A stretch of DNA of 64,000 nucleotides, taken from NCBI GenBank assembly GCA_013297865.1, contig JAAFIP010000010.1:62001-126000 (forward strand). The letters are read 5' to 3'. Below the pieces are notes generated by a model that saw nothing but the letters and a program-made list of their open reading frames with translations, searched no databases and was not told the DNA's origin. A program made the translations under genes and the position numbers. Numbering within the stretch: the first letter of the stretch is position 1; every line of letters starts with the position of its first letter. Of the stretch, positions 52,994-61,794 are shown in pieces. This stretch comes from Polaromonas sp. Its GTDB lineage: Bacteria > Pseudomonadota > Gammaproteobacteria > Burkholderiales > Burkholderiaceae_C.

Positions 52994-53989
52994 ATGGCAC
53001 GTTCCATCGCCAAAGGCCCTAAACCCCGCGCAGGCTACGCCAGCGTCAACAAAAACGCGCCCAAGCCGTTTGCCAAAGCGCCCCGCCCTGCACCCGTGCC
53101 ACAGGCTACGACGGCCAAGTCCACCGAGCCTTTGGGCACCGTACAAGTGGCCCTGCTGCGCGCACAAAGACTGGGCATGGCCAAAGTCGATGCGCGCATG
53201 CTGCTGCTGCACACCTTGGGCAAATCCACCACCGACATGGCCTGGCTGGTGGCCAATGACAACAACCCCATCAACACATTGCAGGCCGACGCCTACGGCG
53301 CGCTGTGCGCGCGCCGCCGCGCTGGCGAGCCGGTGGCCTATATCGTGGGCCACAAAGAGTTTTATGGCCTGAAGCTGGCAGTTGACCATCGCGTGCTGGA
53401 CCCGCGGGACGATACCGAGACCTTGGTGGACTGGGCGCTGCAGTTGCTGCCCGACTCCGCGCCTGACGCCGCGCCAGGCGCAGTCCCCCGCAGTGTGCTC
53501 GACCTGGGCACCGGCAGCGGTGCCATCGCGCTGGCCATACAGTCACAGCGCCCCGCCGCCCAAGTCCACGCCACCGATGCCAGCGCCGATGCGCTAGAGG
53601 TAGCCCGCGCCAACGCAGCTCACTTGAAGCTACCGGTACAGTTCCATCAAGGCAGCTGGCTGGACGCCGTGCCGGGTCAGCAGTTCGACCTGATCGTCTC
53701 CAACCCGCCCTACATCGCCGCCGCCGACCCCCACCTGGCCGCACTGAGCCACGAGCCCTTGCAGGCGCTGGCCTCGGGCACAGACGGCCTGGAAGACATC
53801 CGCCAGATCATCGCCCACGCCCCAGCGCAGCTGCGCCCAGGCGGCTGGCTGCTGCTGGAGCACGGCCACGACCAGGCTGCCGCCGTGCGCCTGCTGCTTG
53901 AAAACCAGGGTTTTGGCAGCGTTGAAAGCCGCCACGACCTGGCCCAGATTGAACGTTGCAGCGGCGGCCAGTGGCTGAGGCTGCGATAA
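52994..53989 (+). CDS. prmC: Release factor glutamine methyltransferase PrmC
   Basis: Methylates the GGQ glutamine of RF1/RF2 using SAM. 331 aa from the ATG at 52994. SAM-binding VLDLGTGSGAIALAI, catalytic NPPY in VSNPPYIAAADPHL. Compared with E. coli PrmC (277 aa) it has a basic N-terminal extension of about 45 residues (ARSIAKGPKPRAGYASVNKN...). A start at 53055 or later would remove it, but no better ribosome site was seen. Confidence 0.94.
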   Translation: MARSIAKGPKPRAGYASVNKNAPKPFAKAPRPAPVPQATTAKSTEPLGTVQVALLRAQRLGMAKVDARMLLLHTLGKSTTDMAWLVANDNNPINTLQADAYGALCARRRAGEPVAYIVGHKEFYGLKLAVDHRVLDPRDDTETLVDWALQLLPDSAPDAAPGAVPRSVLDLGTGSGAIALAIQSQRPAAQVHATDASADALEVARANAAHLKLPVQFHQGSWLDAVPGQQFDLIVSNPPYIAAADPHLAALSHEPLQALASGTDGLEDIRQIIAHAPAQLRPGGWLLLEHGHDQAAAVRLLLENQGFGSVESRHDLAQIERCSGGQWLRLR

Positions 53990-54023
53990 TTACACCCATT
54001 GACAGATTTAGGAGCTATAGACC

Positions 54024-54341
54024 ATGAGCGATACCCAAGAACGCATTGACCAGTTAGTGAAATCCAACGACGTTGTACTGTTTATGAAAGGCAACGCCAG
54101 TTTTCCACAGTGCGGCTTTTCTGGCCGTGCGATCCAGATTTTGAAAGCCTGTGGCGTGGACACCAAGGGCATCCAGACGGTCAACGTGCTGGAAGACCAG
54201 GAAGTGCGCCAGGGCATCAAGGAATACAGCAACTGGCCCACCATCCCCCAACTCTACGTCAAAGGCGAATTTGTGGGCGGCTCAGACATCATGATGGAGA
54301 TGTATGAGAACGGTGAGCTACAGAAGGTGCTGGGCGGCTGA
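54024..54341 (+). CDS. grxD: Monothiol glutaredoxin Grx4/GrxD
   Basis: 105 aa. CGFS active site in [17 protein letters not shown] near 29-33, and the glutathione-binding [31 protein letters not shown]. Carries [2Fe-2S] clusters in Fe-S trafficking. Fourth gene of the hemA cluster. Confidence 0.96.
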   Translation: MSDTQERIDQLVKSNDVVLFMKGNASFPQCGFSGRAIQILKACGVDTKGIQTVNVLEDQEVRQGIKEYSNWPTIPQLYVKGEFVGGSDIMMEMYENGELQKVLGG

Positions 54342-54460
54342 TTGCACTTTTCCCTGCTGCCTGATATGCACTTGGCATAAAAACTGCTCCTATCCCAGCC
54401 TGCCCGCGATGCATGGCTGTACACCGGGCTACCCCTCCAGTTCAGCCCCAGGAGACCAAG

Positions 54461-55492
54461 ATGCAACGTCGTTCACTGATTCAGGCGGCAGGTAGCGCTA
54501 TGGCGCTGTGCGCCGCAACGCCCTTTGTTCGTGCGCAGGGCAGCCTGCAAAAGCTCAAGTTCAATCTGGGCTGGAAAATTGAGGCCTCCGGCGCGGGGTT
54601 CTTGCTGGCGCAGCAGCGCGGCTACTACAAAGATGCAGGCCTGGACGTGACCATTGACACCGGCAATGGCTCGGCTGCGGCTATCAGCCTGGTCGCCAGT
54701 GGCGCTTACGACGTGGCCTCGGCAGACTTGTCCACCATGGTCGAGTTCAACACCGCCAACCCTGCCAGCAAACTGACCGCGGTGGCCATTCAATACGACC
54801 TGAACCCCAACTCGGTCATGGTGCGCAAGGACGGCCCGATCAAAAAACCCGCTGATTTGGCGGGCAAAACCCTGCTGGGCCAGCCGTTCAACGCCTCGCG
54901 CAAGCTCTTTCCGGCATTTGCCAAGGCGCAGGGCTTTGATGCAGCCAGCGTGAAGTGGGAAAACGTCGCGCCCGATATTGGCGACACACGGTTTGTCAAA
55001 GGCGATTTTGATGGTGTGGCGTATTTTTACTTCACCGGCCTGCTCAACCTGAAGGCGCGCGGCGTCATGCCTGAGCAGCTCACCGTGTTTCGCTTTTCCG
55101 AGCTGGGCCTCAAGTCTTATGGCAACGGTCTGGTGGCCAACCCGAAAAGCCTGGTCGAGTCACCCGACGCCATGCGCGCTTTCGTCAAGGCCACTACGCG
55201 CGGCTGGGTGGAGGCCATTGCCGACCCCAAAGCAGGCGGCGCTGCCATCAAGGCGCGCGAGCCGCTGGCCCCCGAAGTCATTGAGTTTGAACGCCTGAAA
55301 CTGATTGCCGACGGCTCGATGCGCACACCGGACACCCTGGCCAACGGCTGGGGCGCAGCCACACCCGCGCGCCTGCAAGCAACACTGGACGAAACCATCA
55401 GTGCGCTGGGCCTCAAGCCTGGTTTGACCGTGGCTGACATCTGGACCGATAAATTTCTGCCCAGCGCAGCAGAGCGTAAGCTCAAGGCCTGA
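54461..55492 (+). CDS. NMT1/THI5-like ABC transporter substrate-binding protein (orphan)
   Basis: 343 aa. Start ATG at 54461 behind AGGAG. Signal peptide about 1-26 with a twin-Arg-like start (MQRRSLIQAAGSAMALCAATPFVRAQ). NMT1 fold: LGWKIEASGAGFLLAQQRGYYKDAGLDVTIDTGNGSAAAISLVASGAYDVASADLSTMVEF. Such proteins bind hydroxymethylpyrimidine, riboflavin, sulfonates or related heterocycles. No permease or ATPase is adjacent; the ABC genes at 62.8-64 kb are the nearest. Confidence 0.88.
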   Translation: MQRRSLIQAAGSAMALCAATPFVRAQGSLQKLKFNLGWKIEASGAGFLLAQQRGYYKDAGLDVTIDTGNGSAAAISLVASGAYDVASADLSTMVEFNTANPASKLTAVAIQYDLNPNSVMVRKDGPIKKPADLAGKTLLGQPFNASRKLFPAFAKAQGFDAASVKWENVAPDIGDTRFVKGDFDGVAYFYFTGLLNLKARGVMPEQLTVFRFSELGLKSYGNGLVANPKSLVESPDAMRAFVKATTRGWVEAIADPKAGGAAIKAREPLAPEVIEFERLKLIADGSMRTPDTLANGWGAATPARLQATLDETISALGLKPGLTVADIWTDKFLPSAAERKLKA

Positions 55493-55536
55493 CGAAGCCG
55501 TCACCATCATCGGTGCAGGCCAACGCCTCAAGCCAG

Positions 55537-56493
55537 ATGAAGATCCCCATCATTGACTTGCACGCGGCGCTAGCCAGTGACGGCGCGCGCAGCGCCGAGG
55601 TGGCCCAGCAACTGCGCGCTGCTGCCATGGCGACAGGGTTCTTCTATGTACACAACCATGGCATCAGCGCTGAACTAGTGCGCCAGCAGTTCGAGCTGGC
55701 GCGCCAGCTGCTGGGCCTGCCGCTGGCCACCCGCCAGGCGCTGTCAGCGCGCAACTCCAAAAACATGCGCGGGTTCACAGCGCTGGGCGCACAAACACTG
55801 GATGCCTCCTCCCGCCCCGACCTGAACGAGTGCTTTTACTGTGGCATGACCTACCCGCCAGACCACCCCTATGTGCTGGCGGGCTACCAAACCTACGGCG
55901 GCAACCAGTGGCCCAGCGAAATACCCCATGCGGCTGACCAATGCGAGACCTACATTCAGGCCCTGCTCGCGCTGTCAAGGCGCTTGATGCAGTTGCTGGC
56001 GCTGTCGTTGGCGTTGCCCGAAACATACTTTGACGCCACCAGCCAAAGCCCCATGGTCACGCTGCGCATGCTGCGCTATCCAGCGCATCCACCAGATGCC
56101 GATGAGCGCACCTTTGGCGCTGGCGCGCACACAGACTGGGGAGCGCTGACTCTGCTGGCGCAGGACGCGTACGGTGGGCTTGAAGTAGCTCTGCCCGATG
56201 GCAGCTGGCTGGCCGCTGCGCCGCAGCAAGGCAGCTTCATCGTGAATCTGGGCGACATGATGCCGCGCTGGACCAACGGCCTGTACCGCTCCAGTCTGCA
56301 CCGGGTGCGCAACACGTTGTCTGGCGGTGCAGCGCGCTATTCGATTCCGTTTTTCTACGAGCCTGACTACCTGGCCCGTATTGAAGCCGTGCCCGGCACG
56401 TTGGCAGCGGGTGACAAACCGCTGTTTGAACCCTGCACGGCGGGCGAGCATTTAAAGCAGATGTACCAAAAAACCTATGCGATGAGCAGCTAG
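55537..56493 (+). CDS. Isopenicillin-N-synthase-like 2-oxoglutarate/Fe(II) oxygenase
   Basis: 318 aa from the ATG at 55537 (MKIPIIDLHAAL); a GTG at 55513 is an alternative. Non-haem iron triad H198-X-D200 (GAHTDWGALTLL) and H255 (RSSLHRVRN), 2OG-binding R267 in RYSIPFFYEPD. N-terminal DIOX_N-like ATGFFYVHNHGISAELV. Hydroxylates or oxidises a small molecule. Its place among the deaminase, Rieske and transport genes suggests a catabolic role on a heterocycle; inferred. Confidence 0.88.
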   Translation: MKIPIIDLHAALASDGARSAEVAQQLRAAAMATGFFYVHNHGISAELVRQQFELARQLLGLPLATRQALSARNSKNMRGFTALGAQTLDASSRPDLNECFYCGMTYPPDHPYVLAGYQTYGGNQWPSEIPHAADQCETYIQALLALSRRLMQLLALSLALPETYFDATSQSPMVTLRMLRYPAHPPDADERTFGAGAHTDWGALTLLAQDAYGGLEVALPDGSWLAAAPQQGSFIVNLGDMMPRWTNGLYRSSLHRVRNTLSGGAARYSIPFFYEPDYLARIEAVPGTLAAGDKPLFEPCTAGEHLKQMYQKTYAMSS

Positions 56494-56527
56494 CCGTCTG
56501 CAGCATGCCAAAGATCCATACAGCGAC

Positions 56528-56953
56528 ATGAAACTCTACTTCAGTCTTTTTTGCCGGGACATGCAGGCACAGCTGGCTTACTACACGGCCCTGCTCGGCC
56601 TGCCTGAGGCAACCGCGAGCCGTTCGCCGATCTATCGGTGCATCCAGGCCGATGGATTTGAATTGGGCTTTCATGCAGCGCCCGCCTATGCGCTGCTGGG
56701 CGTGGCAGACCGTGCGCCAGCAGGGCTGCAAACCAGCCCAGTCACAGCCTATGCCACGTTCATGCTGGACAGCTGTGCGCAAGTGGATGCCCTGAGCTTG
56801 AAAGCCGCACCGCTGGGTGGCCGTGTTATCAAAACGCCCTATCCGACTTACTACGGTCAATGGCAGGCTGTGATCACAGACCCCGAGAACAATATGTTCC
56901 GACTGAGCTTTGCGGGTCTGCCACAGGGCGTAGCAACGCCCGCATTAAGTTAA
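56528..56953 (+). CDS. VOC (glyoxalase/bleomycin-resistance) superfamily protein
   Basis: 141 aa. Two beta-alpha-beta-beta-beta units: MKLYFSLFCRDMQAQLAYYTALLGLPEA and a second ending TYYGQWQAVITDPENNMFRLSF, where the Asp-Pro-Glu-Asn motif is the usual metal-ligand region. Specific reaction unknown. It follows the 2OG oxygenase gene after 34 nt. Confidence 0.82.
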   Translation: MKLYFSLFCRDMQAQLAYYTALLGLPEATASRSPIYRCIQADGFELGFHAAPAYALLGVADRAPAGLQTSPVTAYATFMLDSCAQVDALSLKAAPLGGRVIKTPYPTYYGQWQAVITDPENNMFRLSFAGLPQGVATPALS

Positions 56954-56980
56954 GAGGTGGCTATCTGAAAAAATAAGAGG

Positions 56981-57040
56981 CAAATCAGCCTCCAGCCCAA
57001 TAAAAAGCCGCGGGAGCAGATATTTTTTATATAGCATTTC
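56981..57040 (+). repeat. Dispersed repeat copy R12 (between VOC and Rieske genes)
   Basis: GCCTCCAGCCCAATAAAAAG then GCCGCGGGAGCAGATAT and an AT-rich right arm; diverged in the core. Confidence 0.85.
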
Positions 57041-57043
57041 ATG

Positions 57044-58087
57044 TCACCGATGCACTTCAGATTCGCCATGCCGGGTCAACAATTCCATCAGCTTGCGGCG
57101 TATCAGTATGCCGGGGCGGTCTGAATCCATGGAGTATTCAACGCCGCGACGGCGCGGGTCCACTACGGCGTCTGGATCGGTGGACTCCAGGATATCCTTG
57201 TCCTCGCGGGTGATCTCGGCATCAAAATCCATCAGCATCTGCGCAGGGCAGTCGGCCTCGGTGTCGTTGCGAAACAGCCATTGGCACAGCATGATGTTGC
57301 CATCGTCTATGGGCGTAAAGCAGTTGATGATGATATGGCGTATGCCTGAAGGATATTCAATGTCCAGCCGTCGCGAGAACGGCAGAAAATAGGCGTTGCG
57401 CATATGGCGTGTGGTGATCGCTTCCTTCACACCGCTGATGCGCTGGAAGCGCTCGGGATTGGCCGCATCAATCACCGTCTCGGCATAAAACCCGGTGTCG
57501 TTTTCCACCAGAGCGTATTTGCTGGGTTTGGGGCTGGCGGCCACGCCAAAGGTCGCTCGATGTACAAAACTGAAGTGTGCGTTGTCGAACGAATTTTCCA
57601 GTGCACGCATCGGGCTGGTTTGCCAGCGCTCGTAAAACTGAAAGATGGTGCGGTACGCAGGGTCTGCAAACTCGGGCACATCAGGGATATCAGCCAAAGG
57701 CTCTTCAAGCGACACCCAGGCATAGCCGTAGCGGGCTGTGGCGTGGTAAGCGGTGGTTTTATAGTCGGCCATGATGGCACGACCTGCCTCAAACTGCGGA
57801 ATGCGGATCACTTGCCCTGTGGGCGCATAGGTCCAGCCGTGGTAACCGCACTGGATGTTGCCCTGCTTGCAGGCCTTGCCTTGGGCATCGACGCACCAGC
57901 CTTTGGACAGCCTGGCCGTGCGGTGGCAGCAGCGGTCGCGCAAGGCAGCTGGCTGGCCCTCAGCATCCAGAAAAACCACGATGTTTTCACCCAGCAAGGT
58001 AAATGGCCTGGGGCCGTCTGCCAGCGCAGTCAGCGGCATAACGGCATGCCAGAATTTGCGAAGAATGGGCTGTTGTGTGACCAGCAT
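57044..58087 (-). CDS. Rieske non-haem iron oxygenase, alpha subunit
   Basis: 347 aa. Rieske [2Fe-2S] ligands C53-X-H55 (DRCCHRTARL) and C80-X2-H83 (CGYHGW); catalytic iron motif D168-X2-H171-X4-H176 in NSFDNAHFSFVHRATFG. Single-gene form, as in O-demethylases and some N-heterocycle hydroxylases; no separate small subunit. No reductase/ferredoxin gene is adjacent, so electrons come from elsewhere. Divergent from the deaminase gene across 191 nt, a likely shared control region. Confidence 0.9.
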   Translation of the reverse strand: MLVTQQPILRKFWHAVMPLTALADGPRPFTLLGENIVVFLDAEGQPAALRDRCCHRTARLSKGWCVDAQGKACKQGNIQCGYHGWTYAPTGQVIRIPQFEAGRAIMADYKTTAYHATARYGYAWVSLEEPLADIPDVPEFADPAYRTIFQFYERWQTSPMRALENSFDNAHFSFVHRATFGVAASPKPSKYALVENDTGFYAETVIDAANPERFQRISGVKEAITTRHMRNAYFLPFSRRLDIEYPSGIRHIIINCFTPIDDGNIMLCQWLFRNDTEADCPAQMLMDFDAEITREDKDILESTDPDAVVDPRRRGVEYSMDSDRPGILIRRKLMELLTRHGESEVHR

Positions 58088-58278
58088 GAAGCGCTCCTGA
58101 AAAAGGGAGTTTCAAGAGCAATTTCCCACCACCGCCTGCGACCTGGCTGTCACTGGGTTGGTTGAACGCTTCTACTCTTGCCAACTTAAAATTATGCAGC
58201 ATAAAGCGCGCCAGGTGTGTACTGGGTGCCAGATGGCACGCTGCATGCTGTAGCAGTAGATACTCCAAGCAAAACACC

Positions 58279-58782
58279 ATGAACCCACTGCCCCCCGCCA
58301 CAGAACTGAGTCCCAAAGATGCTTACTTCATTCGCCATGCCAACCGCTGGGCTTTCACAGCGCGCGAACGCGGCAACCGGCCTTTTGGTGCGGTGGTGGT
58401 GTCCAGCGCGGGCGAGGTGCTGATGGAGGCCTACTGCAACACCAGCGAAACAGGCGACTGCACGGGCCACGCAGAAACCAATGCGGTGCGCCAGCTCAGC
58501 CCACAGGTCAGCCGCGAGGTGCTGGCCAGCAGCACCCTGTATTCATCTGCCGAACCCTGCGTGATGTGCGCAGGCGCAATTTTCTGGTCTGGCATAGGCC
58601 GGGTGGTTTTTGGCATTGATGCAGTGCGGCTTCGGGTATTTCGGGGTGAAGTCGCCGAGCAGAAAGACGCGCAGCTGTCATGCCGCGATGTGTTTGACGC
58701 ATCACCCCGAGCGATTGAGTGCATCGGCCCAGTTCTGTTGGACGAATGCAGCCAGCCGCATATCGGGTTTTGGAAAAGCTAA
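58279..58782 (+). CDS. Nucleoside/nucleobase deaminase (CDA superfamily)
   Basis: 167 aa. Zinc and catalytic motifs H64-A-E66 (GHAETNAV) and P93-C94-X2-C97 (AEPCVMCAGAI), the guanine/cytosine deaminase-type pattern rather than tRNA-specific TadA, whose usual length and motif spacing differ. Start ATG 58279. Expected to deaminate an amino group on a purine or pyrimidine-like ring. Neighbour of the Rieske gene, the reductase and the creatininase-family gene. Confidence 0.88.
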   Translation: MNPLPPATELSPKDAYFIRHANRWAFTARERGNRPFGAVVVSSAGEVLMEAYCNTSETGDCTGHAETNAVRQLSPQVSREVLASSTLYSSAEPCVMCAGAIFWSGIGRVVFGIDAVRLRVFRGEVAEQKDAQLSCRDVFDASPRAIECIGPVLLDECSQPHIGFWKS

Positions 58783-58814
58783 AGGCTTGACCTCTTGCAC
58801 TCTGCACTGGATGT

Positions 58815-59876
58815 TCAGGGTGGTGGCGTTGCGATGCCGATGGGTCTGACGAAATTCAGGTTATTGGTAGCAAGCAACTGACAGCTACCGGTGCCCGCCA
58901 CAGTGCACTTGGCCAGACCATTGACTACAAAGTTGCCATTGAACACTGGCGCGTACAGCGAGCCATCGGTGCCGAAAGTCATGTTGCCCACCGTCGTGGC
59001 GATTGATCCACCAAACAGTTTACCGGTATCAATAGTCTGCACCAGCGCTTTGCTTGCTGTGTTGTAGCTGCGGATACCTCCACCAAAATCGCTGGTGTAG
59101 AGCAGCCCGTCCGGGCCAAACACCAGGCCCAAAAGACTGATAAATCCCGCGCCATTGGGTGTAGGTGTGGGTGCTGGCGCAAATACCTCTCCAGCACCTG
59201 TGGCGACGTCGTAACTGAGTACCTGGCTGTCGAATTTGTAGGTGATGCTGCCCGTGCCATCGGCTACGCTGCCCTGGGTGGTGACATAGAGCTTTCCACC
59301 TGGGCCAAACAGCAGGTCGTTCGGGCCATTGAGCAAGCCCGCCGCCGTGCCGTCTCCTTTGGCAAACACGGAAATAAAGGCCCCAGTCTTGCCATCGAAT
59401 TTCAAAATCTGGTCACTGCGGAAACTGGCCACATACAGATTTCCGTCGGGGCCGAACGCGTTGCCATAGGGCCGCTTCATGCCACTGCCTTGGGCAAACA
59501 CACCCAGGAATGCGCCGGTTTTCCCGTCGTAGCGCAGTATCTGCCCGCTTGTATTGGTTCCACTGCTGACATACAGATTGCCATCAGGGCCGAAAGTCAG
59601 ATCGTCGGGGTCCGTCAAGCCGCCAGCACCTGGGGGGATGAAGTCTTTGAGGTAGGCACCCGTCGCCCGATCCACACTGACCACGTTATTGCCCCGCGTG
59701 TTGCCGACCAGCATGGTCGCGGGCGCAGACGGGGGCGGAGGTGGCGCTGCCACCACAGGCGCCACAGCTTCCCCAGAACTACTACCACCGCAAGCCGACA
59801 AAGCGCCCAGCAAGAACAGCAAACCACCTGACAGCAAGAATTTCGATGCATTGGAATATTTGAAAAACATTTTCAT
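58815..59876 (-). CDS. NHL/SMP-type beta-propeller lipoprotein
   Basis: 353 aa. Lipoprotein signal ending LLGALSACGGSSSG, followed by a Pro-rich linker (APPPPPSAP). Then repeated propeller motifs FGPDGNLYVSS, FGPDGNLYVAS, FGPGGKLYVTT, FGPDGLLYTSD and FGTDGSLYAPV, about one every 50 residues. Resembles Vgb/SMP-30-like six-bladed propellers. Binding or sensing function unknown. Confidence 0.87.
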   Translation of the reverse strand: MKMFFKYSNASKFLLSGGLLFLLGALSACGGSSSGEAVAPVVAAPPPPPSAPATMLVGNTRGNNVVSVDRATGAYLKDFIPPGAGGLTDPDDLTFGPDGNLYVSSGTNTSGQILRYDGKTGAFLGVFAQGSGMKRPYGNAFGPDGNLYVASFRSDQILKFDGKTGAFISVFAKGDGTAAGLLNGPNDLLFGPGGKLYVTTQGSVADGTGSITYKFDSQVLSYDVATGAGEVFAPAPTPTPNGAGFISLLGLVFGPDGLLYTSDFGGGIRSYNTASKALVQTIDTGKLFGGSIATTVGNMTFGTDGSLYAPVFNGNFVVNGLAKCTVAGTGSCQLLATNNLNFVRPIGIATPPP

Positions 59877-60224
59877 ACATGCAGCCTTAAAAATGGAATA
59901 TGGGAAACGATCTCTGCAACTAATGTGCCATCTGCAGAAAAATTTTGTGACAAATTTTCATGCACGCACCAGGTGCGTCTGATGCATCGTAAGTGTGCGC
60001 TAGTGGCTGCAATACGCTCTGCTGCGACGGGCATCGCATCAGGTGTTGCGCACTCGCAGCAGCGCGGCCAAGAGGCGCCTGCGCAGGCATCTTGCTGTGA
60101 TACAGCCCTATTCGGTGCATGACACCAAGGGTTCGCTGGCATGTGTATTGCAGCAGCACTGTGCAGGCGCAGCCGCACCCAAGTGGCGTTCATACCACTG
60201 CCAACTTAACTTCAGGCACATTTC
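59877..60224. other. 348-nt intergenic region
   Basis: No convincing gene. Short open frames on both strands lack family features. It holds the divergent control regions of the propeller lipoprotein and the reductase gene; no operator was recognised. Confidence 0.5.
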
Positions 60225-60812
60225 ATGCGCGTTTTAGTCATCTACAGCCATCCCGTGGAAACCAGCTACAACGCAGCACTGCACCAGGAAGTGCTCACAA
60301 ATCTGCGGGCTGCGGGCCACGAGGTCGATGACTGCGACTTGTATGCGGAAGATTTCAATCCCGTTCTCAGTCGCGCCGAGCGCCTGGGCTACCACGACGT
60401 GCCCAGCAACCGCCTTCCCGTGCAGCGCTATGTGGACCGCCTGTTGTGGGCAGAAAGCCTGGTGTTCTGCTTTCCAACTTGGTGCTTCGGCATGCCGGCC
60501 ATGCTCAAGGGATTTTTTGACCGGGTGCTGATGCCCGGTGTGGCCTTTGACATCAGCGATCCGCAAAACGTCAAGCCTGCACTGACCCATATCAGGCGCA
60601 TCTCCGCTGTGGTGACCTATGGCCGCCCGCGCTGGACAGCACTCTTGATGGGTGACCCGCCACGCAAATCCATCACACGCTATCTGAAACTGCTCACAGG
60701 GGGCCGTGCACGCACCGACTATTACGCCCAGTACCACATGAATGTAGCCACACCCGAACGCCTGAGTGCCTTCAAGGCCAAAGTAAGCCGAGCGATGCTG
60801 CGCTTTGCCTGA
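60225..60812 (+). CDS. Flavodoxin-fold NAD(P)H dehydrogenase (quinone) family protein
   Basis: 195 aa. MRVLVIYSHPVETSYNAALHQEVLTNLRAAGHEV starts the FMN/FAD-binding fold; FCFPTWCFGMPAMLKGFFDRVLMPGVAF is the family hallmark. Transfers two electrons from NAD(P)H. It could supply reducing power to the pathway encoded here; inferred from position only. Confidence 0.9.
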   Translation: MRVLVIYSHPVETSYNAALHQEVLTNLRAAGHEVDDCDLYAEDFNPVLSRAERLGYHDVPSNRLPVQRYVDRLLWAESLVFCFPTWCFGMPAMLKGFFDRVLMPGVAFDISDPQNVKPALTHIRRISAVVTYGRPRWTALLMGDPPRKSITRYLKLLTGGRARTDYYAQYHMNVATPERLSAFKAKVSRAMLRFA

Positions 60813-60890
60813 CAACTGGCATGTTCACCCCTCCAGATTCCTGCGCACCATCCTCTTTACTGGTCATCAGATTTTTATAAAGACCCCACC

Positions 60891-61748
60891 ATGCTGCATG
60901 GCTACATCCCACCGCACCGCTTTTTGCCTTACCTGAGCTGGACACAAATTGCCCAGCTGCCTGATAAGGAAAACACTGTCATTGTGCTGCCTACAGGAGC
61001 CACCGAACAGCACGGCCCCCACCTGCCCTGCGCTGTGGACACGGTGATTTGCAGCGGTGTGGTGGGCCACGCACTGGCGCGGCTGCCTGCCCATATTCCT
61101 GCTTTTGCGATGGCGCCCATTACGTATGGCAAATCCGAAGAACACCTGCACTTTCCTGGCACCATCACCCTGACGGGCGAAACCCTGCTGGCTACGATGA
61201 ATGAGATCGGCGAGTCGGTGTACCGCGCGGGGTTTCGCAAGCTGCTGATCGTCAATGGCCATGGAGGCCAGCCCCAGGTGATGGAAATGTCTGCGCGTGA
61301 AATGCGGCTGCGACACGGTGACTACATCGTGGTGCCCCATTCGACCTGGCGCATGCCCAATGTGGCGGGCCAGTACATGTCAGAACGCGAGAAAAAACTG
61401 GCCATGCATGCGGGCCATGGCGAGACCGCCATCATGCTGGCGCTGGCGCCTGACACCGTGCGCATGGCCCATGCTGTGAGCAACTTTCCCCCAGAGTTCC
61501 CCTCCAAGCTGCTGTCGCCCGACGGCAGACCTGCCTGCGCATGGACTGCGCGGGACTTTGGCCCCAGCGGCATCATTGGCGACCCGCTGGCCGCCACAGC
61601 AGAGCAAGGGCATGCCATTTTGGAATCCCTGGCCAACAGCTGGGCCGCAGCGATTACCGAGCTGCATGCACTGCGCTGGGCAGCGCGTGACGAGCCTACC
61701 TGGAGCCGCATGCACCACAGCGGTCACGTACAGGCCGACCTGGCATGA
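60891..61748 (+). CDS. Creatininase-family amidohydrolase
   Basis: 285 aa. Metal-site motifs TGATEQHGPHLPCAVDT near 39-55 (Glu, His, Asp), LIVNGHGGQPQ near 122-131 and MHAGHGETAIML near 176-187. Family members hydrolyse cyclic amides such as creatinine or act in cofactor pathways. Placed after the reductase and 46 nt before an ABC binding-protein gene, fitting opening of an imported heterocycle or lactam. Confidence 0.9.
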   Translation: MLHGYIPPHRFLPYLSWTQIAQLPDKENTVIVLPTGATEQHGPHLPCAVDTVICSGVVGHALARLPAHIPAFAMAPITYGKSEEHLHFPGTITLTGETLLATMNEIGESVYRAGFRKLLIVNGHGGQPQVMEMSAREMRLRHGDYIVVPHSTWRMPNVAGQYMSEREKKLAMHAGHGETAIMLALAPDTVRMAHAVSNFPPEFPSKLLSPDGRPACAWTARDFGPSGIIGDPLAATAEQGHAILESLANSWAAAITELHALRWAARDEPTWSRMHHSGHVQADLA

Positions 61749-61794
61749 AACCTGCAATCCACCCATGCCATCTCAACTTTTACTGGAGTCAACC

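Noticed and set aside
59873..60193. 106-aa minus-strand frame in the 59.9-60.2 kb gap
   Set aside because: Composition lacks coding character, no ribosome site, overlaps the start of the propeller gene region.
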